Assembly (NCBI RefSeq): GCF_025421715.1
Contig: NZ_JAOEFC010000001.1
Location: 682,001 to 746,000 of the forward strand
Direction: 5' to 3'
Origin: Microbacterium festucae
Lineage (GTDB): Bacteria > Actinomycetota > Actinomycetes > Actinomycetales > Microbacteriaceae
DNA: 64,000 nucleotides
In this document: positions 26,675 through 35,505 of the stretch, one piece after another
How positions within the stretch are numbered: the first letter of the stretch is position 1
Layout of the letters: each line of letters starts with the position of its first letter
Made by a program: the position numbers and the translations under genes
The notes under the pieces: model-generated
Databases searched by the model: none
What the model saw: the letters and a program-made list of their open reading frames with translations, nothing else
Told to the model about the DNA's origin: nothing

Positions 26675-28981
26675 TCAGTGACGGCGGGCGAGTTCCTTCC
26701 GCTCGGCTTCCAGCAGCGGCTCCCACTGCTTGTCGAGCGCACGCTCGCTGGGGGTCGGCACGAGCCCCGCGGGTGCGTAGCGGCGCGAGGCCACCGGCTC
26801 GTCCTCGGTGTTCTCCCCGCCGCCGGCGCGGATCGCCTTGATGGTGACGATGAGCGCCGTGATGATCACGACGATCGCCAGCGTCACGAACACGATCGAC
26901 AGGGTGCCCTGCACGGCCGTGTTGCGCACGACCGCCTCGACGGTGGCGACGGGGCCGAGGCTGTCGTCGCCGCTGTCCAGCGCGGTGCGGTACTTGATGT
27001 GGTTGGCCCAGTAGCCGATCGAGGGTACCGGCGAGAAGATCTTGTACGCCGAAGCCGTGATCGTCACCACCGCGGCGAAGGCCAGCGGCACCGCGATGAT
27101 CCACAGCCACTTCACGAACCGGGGCCCGCGCTTGGCCACGATCGCCAGCACGACGGCCAGGGCGATCGCCGCCAGCAGCTGGTTGGCGATGCCGAACAGC
27201 GGGAAGAACGTGTTGATGCCGCCCAGCGGATCGGTGACGCCCAGGATGAGGATCGCGCCCCAGCCGGCCACCATGATCGCCGTGCAGATCCACACGCCCG
27301 GACGCCACGTGACGTCGCGGAAGCGGGGCACCCAGGCACCGATCGAGTCCTGCAGCATGAAGCGCGCCACGCGGGTGCCGGCGTCGACGGCGGTGAGGAT
27401 GAACAGCGCCTCGAACATGATCGCGAAGTGGTACCAGAACGCCATGAGCGCCTGCCCGCCGAGGGCCTGCTGCATGATGTGCGCCAGGCCGAGGGCGAGG
27501 GTGGGGGCACCGCCGGTGCGCGAGACCACCGATTCCTCCCCCACGTTGGCGGCCGTCGAGGTGAGCATGTCGGCGGTGATCGGCGAGCCGGTGAGGCCCA
27601 GCGAGTTCACGAACGCCACCGCGCCCTCCACCGTGCCGCCGGTGAGGGCGGCGGGCGAGTTCATCGCGAAGTAGATGCCCTGGTCGATCGACAGCGCCGC
27701 CACGAGAGCCATGATCGCCACGAACGACTCCATGAGCATGCCGCCGTAGCCGATGAAGCGGGTCTGGCGCTCCTTCTCGATGAGCTTCGGGGTCGTGCCG
27801 GAGGCGATGAGCGCATGGAAGCCCGACAGCGCCCCGCAGGCGATCGTGACGAACAGGAAGGGGAACAAGGGCCCCGAGAACACCGGCCCGAGCCCGTTCT
27901 CGCCGAACACCGTGATGGCGGGCACCGTGATCTCGGGACGCACCAGCACGATCGCCCCGGCGAGCATGACGATGACGCCGATCTTCATGAACGTCGACAG
28001 GTAGTCGCGGGGGGCCAGCAGCAGCCACACCGGGAGCACGGCGGCGACGAACCCGTAGACGATGATGCCCCAGGCGATCACCTCGCGGTCGAGGTGGAAG
28101 ATCGCGTAGCCCCACTCGGTGGAGGCCACCCAGCCGCCGCCGATGATCGCCGCGATCAGCAGCACGAAGCCGATGATCGAGACCTCGGTGACCTTGCCCG
28201 GGCGCAGGAAGCGCAGGTAGATGCCCATGAAGATCGCGATCGGGATGGTCATGGCCACCGAGAAGACGCCCCACGGGCTCTCGCCGAGGGCGTTGACGAC
28301 GACGAGGGCGAGGATGGCGACGATGATCAGCATGATCAGCAGTGACGCGATGATCGCGGCGGTGCCGCCGATCTTGCCGAGCTCCTGCCGGGCCATCTGA
28401 CCGATCGTGCGCCCGCCGCGGCGCATCGAGAAGAACAGCACCGTGTAGTCCTGCACGGCGCCGGCGAACACGACGCCGACGATGATCCAGATGGTGCCGG
28501 GGAGGAAGCCCATCTGCGCGGCGAGCACGGGGCCCACCAGCGGGCCGGCGCCGGCGATCGCGGCGAAGTGGTGGCCGTAGAGCACGCGGCGGTCGGTGGG
28601 GACGTAGTCCTTGCCGTCGGCGCGCACCTCGGCGGGGGTCGCCCGCTTGTCGTTCGGGCGCGTGATGTAGCGCTCGATGACCTTGGAGTAGAACCGGTGG
28701 CCGATCAGGTAGGTGCAGACCGCCGCGAAGACGAACCAGATCGCGTTGACGGTCTCGCCGCGCACGATCGCCAGCATGGTCCAGGCGACGGCGCCCAGCA
28801 GGGCGATGACGATCCAGACGGCGATCTTCAGCGGCGTCCAGCGGGTGTCCCGGGCGTCTTCCTCGGGGGTGAGGGACACCGGGGGAAGGTCGGGGTCGGT
28901 GGTGATGTCGGGCTCGACGCCGTCGGCGGATGCCGGGTCGAGCGCGGCGCCGCGACCGCGGCGCGACGAAGGTGCGGTCAT
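26675..28981 (-). CDS. cstA: CstA family carbon-starvation / pyruvate transporter
   Basis: A 768-residue membrane protein with about 16-18 segments. It carries CstA-family signatures such as GRTIGQMARQELG and a long AAIAGAGPLVGPVLAAQMGF region, and a charged cytoplasmic N-terminus of about 55 residues. Family members import pyruvate (E. coli CstA, BtsT) or peptides. The start at 28981 has GAGGAG upstream. A palindromic element, then ybdD, then the LytS/LytTR operon follow on the same strand, so one carboxylate-uptake region covers about 6.5 kb. It is divergent from the GNAT gene. Confidence 0.93.
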   Translation of the reverse strand: MTAPSSRRGRGAALDPASADGVEPDITTDPDLPPVSLTPEEDARDTRWTPLKIAVWIVIALLGAVAWTMLAIVRGETVNAIWFVFAAVCTYLIGHRFYSKVIERYITRPNDKRATPAEVRADGKDYVPTDRRVLYGHHFAAIAGAGPLVGPVLAAQMGFLPGTIWIIVGVVFAGAVQDYTVLFFSMRRGGRTIGQMARQELGKIGGTAAIIASLLIMLIIVAILALVVVNALGESPWGVFSVAMTIPIAIFMGIYLRFLRPGKVTEVSIIGFVLLIAAIIGGGWVASTEWGYAIFHLDREVIAWGIIVYGFVAAVLPVWLLLAPRDYLSTFMKIGVIVMLAGAIVLVRPEITVPAITVFGENGLGPVFSGPLFPFLFVTIACGALSGFHALIASGTTPKLIEKERQTRFIGYGGMLMESFVAIMALVAALSIDQGIYFAMNSPAALTGGTVEGAVAFVNSLGLTGSPITADMLTSTAANVGEESVVSRTGGAPTLALGLAHIMQQALGGQALMAFWYHFAIMFEALFILTAVDAGTRVARFMLQDSIGAWVPRFRDVTWRPGVWICTAIMVAGWGAILILGVTDPLGGINTFFPLFGIANQLLAAIALAVVLAIVAKRGPRFVKWLWIIAVPLAFAAVVTITASAYKIFSPVPSIGYWANHIKYRTALDSGDDSLGPVATVEAVVRNTAVQGTLSIVFVTLAIVVIITALIVTIKAIRAGGGENTEDEPVASRRYAPAGLVPTPSERALDKQWEPLLEAERKELARRH

Positions 28982-29133
28982 TGGATCTCCTCGTGGGGAC
29001 GCATCGTTGCGTGCCCCCACGGTACGAACTCCCCCGCCCCCGGAACCGGTCGCCGCGGGCACCGTGCGACGAGCGGCACGACCGGCGCGACGAACGGCGG
29101 GGTAGCGTGGGACCAGCGACGAGAGGAGCCCCC

Positions 29134-29481
29134 GTGACCGAGGCCTCGACCCCCACTGTGACGCGCAACGACGAGAAGAGCCGTTACGAGATCCATCTCG
29201 ACGACGTGCTCGCCGGCTACGCCGAGTTCGAGCCCGACGATCACGGCCGCCAGGTGTACGCGCATACCGAGATCGATCCGGCCTTCGGCGGCCGCGGACT
29301 GGGCACGACCCTGGTCGCGGCGGCGCTGGCCGATGCCGCGGAGCGCGGCGAGATCGTGGTGCCGGTATGCCCGTTCGTGGTGCGCTACCTCGAGAACACC
29401 GACGTGCCCGGCCTCGCCGTGGTGTGGCGTCCGACCTCCGACGCCGCCGGCAGCGACGACGTCGACGCCCCGAACGACTGA
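29134..29481 (+). CDS. Small GNAT-type N-acetyltransferase (YjdJ-like)
   Basis: A 115-residue protein of the short GNAT family. It has an acetyl-CoA loop of the form GRGLGTTLVAAAL and a conserved VPVCPFVVRYLE segment, which in related proteins is the typical end of the fold. GTG 29134 is preceded by GAGAGGAG. It precedes the pirin gene by 9 bases, so the two are cotranscribed. Substrate unknown. Confidence 0.88.
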   Translation: MTEASTPTVTRNDEKSRYEIHLDDVLAGYAEFEPDDHGRQVYAHTEIDPAFGGRGLGTTLVAAALADAAERGEIVVPVCPFVVRYLENTDVPGLAVVWRPTSDAAGSDDVDAPND

Positions 29482-29490
29482 GAGGCGGCG

Positions 29491-30459
29491 GTGACCCGCC
29501 TCGACGCCGACCCTCCCGCGCAGGAGGCTCCGGCCGACTGCGACGGCCCGCGCCGCCTGCTGCTGGAGGCCCGCGAGGTGCCGCTGGGCGGCGTGCGCGG
29601 CATGTCGGTGCACCGCAGCCTGCCGCAGCGCGACCTGCCGATGGTGGGCGCGTGGTGCTTCCTCGACCGCTTCGGGCCGCAGCGCACCCGCATGCGGGTC
29701 GAACCGCATCCGCACATCGGGCTGCAGACGGTGACGTGGCCGTTCGTCGGCGAGGTGCGCCACCGCGACACGATCGGCAGTGACGTGGTCGTGAGCCGGG
29801 GCGTGCTCAACCTGATGACCAGCGGCGCCGGCATCGCGCACTCGGAGTACTCCGTCGGCGAGGATGCCGTGCCGCTGGACGCGCTGCAGCTGTGGGTGGC
29901 GCTCCCCGAGGCGCGGCGCCACGGCGACCGCGCGTTCGAGCGTCACGCCGACCTGCCGGTGCGGGAGCTGGGCGGCGGTGCGACGGCGACCGTCGTCGTC
30001 GGCGAGCTGGCCGGCATCCGCTCCCCCGCCACGATGCACACCCCCATCGTCGGCGCCGAGATCGCGCTGCGGGCGGGCAGCCGGGTGACGCTGCCGCTGA
30101 CGGCCGACTGGGAGCATGCGCTCGTGGGCGTGACCGGCACGGTGCGCGTGCACGCCGGCGACGAGCCGGTGGCCGTGGCCGACCTGGCACTGCTGTACCT
30201 CGGCATCGCGCGCAGCGAGGTGGTGATCGAAGCCGACGAGGATGCCGTCGTGTTCCTGCTCGGCGGCGAGCCGTTCGAGTCGGACATCGTGATGTGGTGG
30301 AACTTCGTCGGGCGCTCGCACGAGGAGATCGTCGCGGCGCGCGAGGCGTGGGAGGCGGGCGACGAGCGGTTCGGCAGCGTGCCCGGGCACGGCGCCGAGC
30401 GCATCCCCGCCCCGCCCCTGCCGGGGGTGCGTTTGACCCGGCGCCGGCGCCGGGGATGA
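29491..30459 (+). CDS. Pirin family protein
   Basis: A 322-residue bicupin. The N-terminal cupin carries PHPHIGLQTV (H73, H75) and HSEYS (H117, E119), the four metal ligands of pirins. The C-terminal cupin domain and the WWNFVGRSHEEI end motif are also present. Pirins act as iron-dependent quercetinase-like or redox-sensing proteins. GTG 29491 was chosen; it follows the GNAT stop by 9 bases. An S-component gene for an ECF transporter starts 26 bases downstream. Confidence 0.93.
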   Translation: MTRLDADPPAQEAPADCDGPRRLLLEAREVPLGGVRGMSVHRSLPQRDLPMVGAWCFLDRFGPQRTRMRVEPHPHIGLQTVTWPFVGEVRHRDTIGSDVVVSRGVLNLMTSGAGIAHSEYSVGEDAVPLDALQLWVALPEARRHGDRAFERHADLPVRELGGGATATVVVGELAGIRSPATMHTPIVGAEIALRAGSRVTLPLTADWEHALVGVTGTVRVHAGDEPVAVADLALLYLGIARSEVVIEADEDAVVFLLGGEPFESDIVMWWNFVGRSHEEIVAAREAWEAGDERFGSVPGHGAERIPAPPLPGVRLTRRRRRG

Positions 30460-30485
30460 CCGGGCGCCGCCGGTAGGCTGGGGCG

Positions 30486-31028
30486 GTGGCCACGGCATCC
30501 CGACTTCCGACCCGTGTGCTGCTCGTCTGCGCGGCCATCGGCGTCGCGACCGGCCTGGTCGGCGGCATCGCGGGCGTGCTCACCCCCGTGGTCCTGGCGA
30601 CCGCGCCCTTCGCCTACGGGCTGCTGCTCGGCTCGCACGTGCTGCCGGGCATCATCGCGCAGGAGGTGCTGCGCCGCCCGCTCGTGGCGATCCTGACCCA
30701 CCTGGTCGCCGCCCTCGTGGCCAGCGCGTTCAACCCGGCGTGGGCGGGGCGCTTCATCGGCACGGCACTGCTGTTCGGCGCCATCCAGGAGGGTGTGGCC
30801 GCGCTCACCCGCTACCGCGCGTGGGGCCCGTGGCGCTTCTTCATCTCGGGCGGCATCATCGGGGTGCTCGTCGCCGTCGTCGTCTTCTTCGTCGCGCACC
30901 TCTCGGCGCTGCCGCCGTGGGCGCAGATCGCCTACCTGGTGCTCTCGGTGGCCGGTCCGGTCGCGTGGACGGCGCTGGCCCTGGCCATCGGCACCGCGCT
31001 GCGCCGCGCCGGCGTCGCCCGCCGCTGA
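30486..31028 (+). CDS. ECF transporter S component (first of two paralogues)
   Basis: A 180-residue membrane protein with about five or six hydrophobic segments and an opening LLVCAAIGVATGLVGG that is closely matched by the protein at 34637 (LLTCAAIGVAGGLLLW). This is the substrate-binding membrane subunit type used with EcfA/EcfT. It lies 26 bases behind pirin and 104 bases before the EcfA gene, with an iron-box-like sequence in between, so it may belong to the pirin transcript, the iron-controlled operon or both. Substrate not assigned. Confidence 0.8.
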   Translation: MATASRLPTRVLLVCAAIGVATGLVGGIAGVLTPVVLATAPFAYGLLLGSHVLPGIIAQEVLRRPLVAILTHLVAALVASAFNPAWAGRFIGTALLFGAIQEGVAALTRYRAWGPWRFFISGGIIGVLVAVVVFFVAHLSALPPWAQIAYLVLSVAGPVAWTALALAIGTALRRAGVARR

Positions 31029-31071
31029 CCGCGCGCGGAGCACCCGCCCGAACCGGGGTTGGGACGCCAGG

Positions 31072-31090
31072 TTAGGCAGGGCTAAGTTAG
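31072..31090 (+). promoter_or_regulatory. DtxR/IdeR-type iron box upstream of the ECF operon
   Basis: TTAGGCAGGGCTAAGTTAG matches 13 of 19 positions of the DtxR/IdeR consensus TTAGGTTAGSCTAACCTAA. It begins 61 bases before the GTG of the double ATPase gene. The site predicts repression when iron is sufficient. The downstream gene for a siderophore-interacting reductase makes iron control plausible. Confidence 0.65.
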
Positions 31091-31132
31091 GAGAGGCTTC
31101 CGCCTTTCCGCACCCGACCTCTGGACGCTCCC

Positions 31133-32938
31133 GTGACCGCTGCCTCGCCCGCCGCGGCCGACCTCTCGGCCACGCCGGCATCCGCCCCGCTCCTGCGGGT
31201 GCGCGAGCTGGGCATCGCCCACGACGGCGCCCCCACCCCCACCCCCGCGTCGGCGAGCTTCGAGGTGCGCGCCGGCGAAGTGGTGCTGCTGCTCGGGCCG
31301 AGCGGGTCGGGCAAGTCGACCCTCGCGCTCGCGCTTAACGGCCTCATCCCGCAGGCGGTGCCGGCGACGGTGACCGGCTCGGTGCACGTGGCGGGGCTGG
31401 ATGCCGCGTCGACGCCGGTCGCGCAGCTGAGCACCCACGTGGGCATGGTGTTCCAGGACCCCGACGCGCAGCTGGTCACCGGCACGCTGCTCGACGAGGT
31501 GGCCTTCGGACCCGAGAACCTGCTGCTGCCGGCATCCGAGGTGCTCGCCCGCGCCGAAGACGCACTGCGCCGCGTGGGCCTGTGGGAGCGCCGCGCCGAG
31601 AACCCCGACCGCCTCTCCGGCGGCGGGCGCCAGCGCCTGGCCATCGCGTGCGCGCTCGCGCTCGGCTCGCCGCTGCTCGTGCTCGACGAGCCCACCGCCA
31701 ACCTCGACCCGGCCGGCATCGAAGAGGTCTACGCGACCCTCGGCGAGGTCGTCGCCGCCGGCGAGCGCTCGATCCTGCTGGTCGAGCACAACCTCGACGC
31801 CGTGGTGTCGATCACGAACCGCGTCGTCGTGCTCGACCAGCAGGGGCGCACGGTGGCCGACGGCTCGGTCGACGAGGTGCTGCGCCGCCGCGCCGACGAA
31901 CTCCACGACATGGGCGTGTGGCTGCCGGTGTCGACGCTGGCAGCGCTCCGCCTGCGCCGCGCCGGGTGGCACCTCGACCCGCTCCCCCTCAGCCCCGACG
32001 AGCTCACCGCCGCCCTCGAGGCGGCCGACGACCCGGCGGGCGCTGAGGTGGGAGCCGCTGCGGTGGGGGCTGCTGTCGTGGGGCCCGGCGTCACGTCGGG
32101 GCCGGGCGCACCGGCATCCGATCGCGCACCCGTCGTCGAGGTGCGCGGGCTCGACGTCACGCGCCGGCGCACCGAGATCCTGCACGGCATCGACCTGACG
32201 GTGCACGCCGGCGAGTTCGTCGCGATCGTGGGGGCCAACGGGGCCGGCAAGACGACGCTGCTGCAGGCCATCGCCGGGGTGATCCCGGTGCCGAAGGGGC
32301 GCGTGCGCCTGGGCGGGCCGCAGGGGGTCGACCCCGCGCGTGCCGACCTGCGCGGACTGTCGCGGCGCATCGGGTTCGTGTTCCAGAACCCCGAGCACCA
32401 GTTCATCGCGCACACCGTCTTCGACGAGCTCGCCCACGGCCTGCGCCGGCAGAAGCTGCCCGATGAGCAGGTGCGCGAGCGCGCGCACGACGTGCTGCGC
32501 CGCTTCGGCCTCGACGACAAGGCCGACGTGCACCCGTTCCTGCTCTCCGGCGGCCAGAAGCGGCGACTGTCGGTGGGCACGGCGCTCGTGGCCGGTGCCC
32601 CGATCCTGGCGCTGGACGAACCCACGTTCGGGCAGGACCGCGCCCGCGCCGAAGAGCTGCTGGGCCTGCTGCGCGAGCTCAACGAGGCGGGCACCACCAT
32701 CCTCGTCGTCACCCACGACATGCAGCTGGTCACCGAGTACGCCCACCGCACGATCGTCGTCGGCGACGGACGCATCGTCGCCGATGCCGCGACCGCCGAG
32801 GTGTTCGCCGACGAGACCCTCGTGCGCGCGGCCGGGCTGCGGCTGCCGCCGCTGCGCCGCGCACTGCAGGGACTCGCCCGGCATCCGCAGCTGGCCGGCG
32901 TCACCCGCGTCGACGACCTGCCGGGGGGCGCGGAGTGA
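31133..32938 (+). CDS. ECF transporter ATPase with both A modules fused (EcfA-A')
   Basis: A 601-residue protein with two ABC modules. Module 1: Walker A GPSGSGKST, signature LSGGGRQRLA, Walker B LLVLDEPTANLD. Module 2: Walker A GANGAGKTT, signature LSGGQKRRLS, Walker B ILALDEPTFGQD. Most ECF transporters use two separate ATPases; here they are one chain joined by an Ala/Gly/Val-rich linker near residues 300-335. The GTG start is preceded by GGACGCTCCC; a DtxR-type box lies about 60 bases upstream. The EcfT gene follows with a GTGA overlap. Confidence 0.93.
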   Translation: MTAASPAAADLSATPASAPLLRVRELGIAHDGAPTPTPASASFEVRAGEVVLLLGPSGSGKSTLALALNGLIPQAVPATVTGSVHVAGLDAASTPVAQLSTHVGMVFQDPDAQLVTGTLLDEVAFGPENLLLPASEVLARAEDALRRVGLWERRAENPDRLSGGGRQRLAIACALALGSPLLVLDEPTANLDPAGIEEVYATLGEVVAAGERSILLVEHNLDAVVSITNRVVVLDQQGRTVADGSVDEVLRRRADELHDMGVWLPVSTLAALRLRRAGWHLDPLPLSPDELTAALEAADDPAGAEVGAAAVGAAVVGPGVTSGPGAPASDRAPVVEVRGLDVTRRRTEILHGIDLTVHAGEFVAIVGANGAGKTTLLQAIAGVIPVPKGRVRLGGPQGVDPARADLRGLSRRIGFVFQNPEHQFIAHTVFDELAHGLRRQKLPDEQVRERAHDVLRRFGLDDKADVHPFLLSGGQKRRLSVGTALVAGAPILALDEPTFGQDRARAEELLGLLRELNEAGTTILVVTHDMQLVTEYAHRTIVVGDGRIVADAATAEVFADETLVRAAGLRLPPLRRALQGLARHPQLAGVTRVDDLPGGAE

Positions 32939-33744
32939 CCGCCGTCGTCGACCCCTACGTGTCGGTGCACGCACCGGGACGCTTCCTCTACGCCCTCAAC
33001 CCGCTCGCCAAGTTCGCCGCCCCGGTGCCGGCGATCGTGCTGCTGGTGTTCGTGCGCGACCTGGCCACCCCGCTCGCCTTCCTCGCCCTCGCCTACGTCG
33101 TGCTGCTGATCGGCGCGCGCGTCACCCCGCGCCTCCTGGCGCTGCTGGTCGTGGCGCTGCCGGTCGCGGCGGCGGTGCTCGGGCTGAGCATGTCGCTGTG
33201 GACGGATGCCGACCGCGTCGACCGCTCGGTCGCGGTGGCGCAGCTGGGCGCCTGGACCCTCTACGGTGGGGCCGTGGAGATCGGCTTCGCCACCGGCCTG
33301 CGCCTGGCCGCGATCGTCGCGCTCTCGCTGCTGGCGGGGCTCACGACCAACGGCCCCGATCTGGTGCGCGCGAGCGTGCAGCAGCTGCGCGTGCCCTACC
33401 GCATCGGCTACACGGCGCTGGCCGCGTTCCGCTTCGTGCCCCGCTTCGGGCACGAGCTCGACGTCATCCGCCAGGCCCACCGGGTGCGCGGCGCGCACGG
33501 CGGCCGCGGACCGTTCGCGGCCCTGGCCCGGTGGTGGGGCTACATCGTGCCGCTGCTGGCCGGCGCCATCCGCCACGCCGAGCGTGTGGCCCTGGCCATG
33601 GACGCGCGCGCGTTCGGCGCGCACGCCGAGCGCACCGAACGCCACCTCGTGCCGTGGCGGCGCCGCGACACCGTCTTCGTCGCCCTGATGTGGGCGGTCA
33701 CGATCGTGATCGCCTGGTTCTTCTTCCCCTGGACCCTGCGCTAG
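32935..33744 (+). CDS. ECF transporter transmembrane subunit EcfT
   Basis: A 269-residue membrane protein with the EcfT layout: membrane segments near both ends and a long cytoplasmic coupling helix pair with RVRGAHGG and MDARAFGAH, the two Ala-Arg-containing elements that contact the ATPases. Its GTG overlaps the ATPase stop. The siderophore-interacting protein gene follows 32 bases later. It should form the common core used by one or both S components. Confidence 0.93.
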   Translation: MTAVVDPYVSVHAPGRFLYALNPLAKFAAPVPAIVLLVFVRDLATPLAFLALAYVVLLIGARVTPRLLALLVVALPVAAAVLGLSMSLWTDADRVDRSVAVAQLGAWTLYGGAVEIGFATGLRLAAIVALSLLAGLTTNGPDLVRASVQQLRVPYRIGYTALAAFRFVPRFGHELDVIRQAHRVRGAHGGRGPFAALARWWGYIVPLLAGAIRHAERVALAMDARAFGAHAERTERHLVPWRRRDTVFVALMWAVTIVIAWFFFPWTLR

Positions 33745-33776
33745 AGCGCACTCGTCGCCGACCGAAAGGGGGCCCG

Positions 33777-34640
33777 ATGGCCCGCTACAGCAACCTCGTC
33801 AAGCCCCGCTCGCCGCAGCTGCTGCACCTGCAGGTGCTGCGGAGCCGGCAGCTGTCGCCGCACTGGATGCGCGTCACCCTCGGCGGCGGCGAGATCGACC
33901 GCTTCGAGGCGATGGGCTTCGACCAGTGGTTCCGCATCTTCCTGCCGCTCGGCGGCGACGAGGGCCTCGAGCGCATCCCCGCGAAGGCCAACAAGCTGTT
34001 CGGCTACCTGAAGTACCTGCGCATCCCCGAGGGCGTCCGACCCGTGATGCGCAACTACACGGTGCGCGCCTTCCGCCCCGCCACGGCCGAGGCCGGGGCC
34101 GAGATCGACGTCGACTTCGTGCTGCACGGCACCGGGCCCACCGCCGGCCCCGCCTCGCGGTGGGCGGCGGCGGCCGAGCCCGGCGAGAGCGTCGTCATCA
34201 TCGACGAGGGCCTGGGTTTCAACCCCGCCCGCGGCACCGCGCGCGTCGTGCTGGTCGCCGACGAGACGGGTGCGCCCGCCGTGGCGGGGGTGTGCGCCTC
34301 GCTGCCGGCGTCGGCCACCGGCATCGTGCTGATCGAGGCCCCCTCGGCCGAGGACGTGCTCCCCGTCGATGCGCCCGCCGGTGTGGAGGTGCGCTGGCTC
34401 GTGCGCGACGCGCAGACGCCCGGGAGCCTCGCGCTGGCGGCCCTGCAGGAGCTTCCCGTCGAGACCGCGGGCACCCACTACTTCATCGTCGGCGAGCAGT
34501 CGCTGCCCACCTCGGCCCGCCGCCACCTCGTCGCCGGCGGCGTCGACAAGTCCGTGATCAGCTTCGTCGGCTACTGGCGGGTGGGCGCCGCCTCCCCCGC
34601 GCCCAAGTCGCAGCAGGCCCAGCAGGGAGCGCAGGCGTGA
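33777..34640 (+). CDS. Siderophore-interacting protein (FAD/NAD(P)H ferric reductase)
   Basis: A 287-residue flavoprotein. The FAD-binding motif MRNYTVRAF is followed by a NAD(P)H-binding domain ending YFIVGEQSLPTSARRHL and a conserved GYWRVG C-terminus, as in the SIP/ViuB family that releases iron from siderophores by reduction. ATG 33777 follows AAAGGGG. It sits between EcfT and a second S component, with a GTGA overlap at its end, so it belongs to an import operon whose cargo is probably iron-linked (siderophore, haem or similar). Confidence 0.92.
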   Translation: MARYSNLVKPRSPQLLHLQVLRSRQLSPHWMRVTLGGGEIDRFEAMGFDQWFRIFLPLGGDEGLERIPAKANKLFGYLKYLRIPEGVRPVMRNYTVRAFRPATAEAGAEIDVDFVLHGTGPTAGPASRWAAAAEPGESVVIIDEGLGFNPARGTARVVLVADETGAPAVAGVCASLPASATGIVLIEAPSAEDVLPVDAPAGVEVRWLVRDAQTPGSLALAALQELPVETAGTHYFIVGEQSLPTSARRHLVAGGVDKSVISFVGYWRVGAASPAPKSQQAQQGAQA

Positions 34641-35203
34641 ACCGCGTCACCACGACCTACCTGCTCACCTGCGCGGCCATCGGCGTCGCGGGCGGCCTGC
34701 TGCTGTGGGGCGCCGGAGCTCTCTCGACCGCCCTCTACGCCGTGGTGCCGTTCATCTCGGTGGCCCTCGCCGGCCTGTGGCTGCTGCCGGCGACGGTCGC
34801 GCTGCGTCTGCTCGAGCGGCCCCTCGCCGGCATCCTCGTCGGGCTGATCTCGGGGCTCGTCGCCTTTCCGTACCTCGGGGCGGCCGTCTGGTGGGCGTTC
34901 TTCGCCGAGCTCGCCTTCCTCGTCGCGCTGTACCGGTCATGGCGCACGTGGCAGTACTGGGCGGGCGCGCTGCTGGTGGCGATCGTCTACCCGATCCTCG
35001 CTGCGCAGTCGTTCGACCTGTGGACGATGACGCCGATCGCCCTCATCGGGTTCTTCGTCATGACGATCGCCTCGTGCTTCGCGGGCGTCGGCCTCGGCAT
35101 CCTCATCGGCGACCGGCTCACCGCCGCCGGCGTCGCCCGCCTCGCCCGCCGGCGCCCCGCGCCCGCCGCCGCGCCCGCGGCGCCGGCCGCGCACGGCGCA
35201 TAA
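34637..35203 (+). CDS. ECF transporter S component (second paralogue)
   Basis: A 188-residue membrane protein with about six hydrophobic segments and an Ala/Pro-rich tail. It is related to the S component at 30486 by its opening motif. It is translationally coupled to the siderophore-interacting protein gene by GTGA, which makes it the best candidate for the iron-linked substrate binder. Its TAA stop lies inside the first copy of an 82-base palindromic element, so the repeat provides the end of the gene. Confidence 0.82.
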   Translation: MNRVTTTYLLTCAAIGVAGGLLLWGAGALSTALYAVVPFISVALAGLWLLPATVALRLLERPLAGILVGLISGLVAFPYLGAAVWWAFFAELAFLVALYRSWRTWQYWAGALLVAIVYPILAAQSFDLWTMTPIALIGFFVMTIASCFAGVGLGILIGDRLTAAGVARLARRRPAPAAAPAAPAAHGA

Positions 35204-35276
35204 CTCAGGCAGATCGGCCGATCCAGCCGCCCACAGGCGCCCCGAGGGCACAATCTGCCTGAGTTATGCGACCTGG
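35195..35276. repeat. 82-bp palindromic element, copy 1 (CATAACTC type)
   Basis: The perfect 17-base arms GCATAACTCAGGCAGAT (35198-35214) and ATCTGCCTGAGTTATGC (35253-35269) flank a centre with the palindrome ATCGGCCGAT. The 82-base unit is identical to the one at 35400-35481. Its left arm contains the stop codon of the S-component gene. It could also serve as a bidirectional terminator between convergent genes. Confidence 0.9.
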
Positions 35277-35399
35277 CCCTTCCCCACCGGCGCGAACTCC
35301 AACATCGACAACCTCATCCGCCCCGCCCCGCGCGCCCGGCGTCACCGCTCGCCGCGCCCCCCGCCCCGGGCGCCCGGCGTCACCGCGCGCCACGCCCCC

Positions 35400-35481
35400 G
35401 GCGCATAACTCAGGCAGATCGGCCGATCCAGCCGCCCACAGGCGCCCCGAGGGCACAATCTGCCTGAGTTATGCGACCTGG
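35400..35481. repeat. 82-bp palindromic element, copy 2 (CATAACTC type)
   Basis: A second identical copy 205 bases after copy 1, ending 24 bases before the sugar-kinase stop codon. The 120 bases between copies show no gene and contain a short GGCGTCACCGC-rich duplication of their own. The identity implies recent duplication or gene conversion. Confidence 0.9.
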
Positions 35482-35505
35482 ACACGCCGCGACGCACCGC
35501 GGGGG

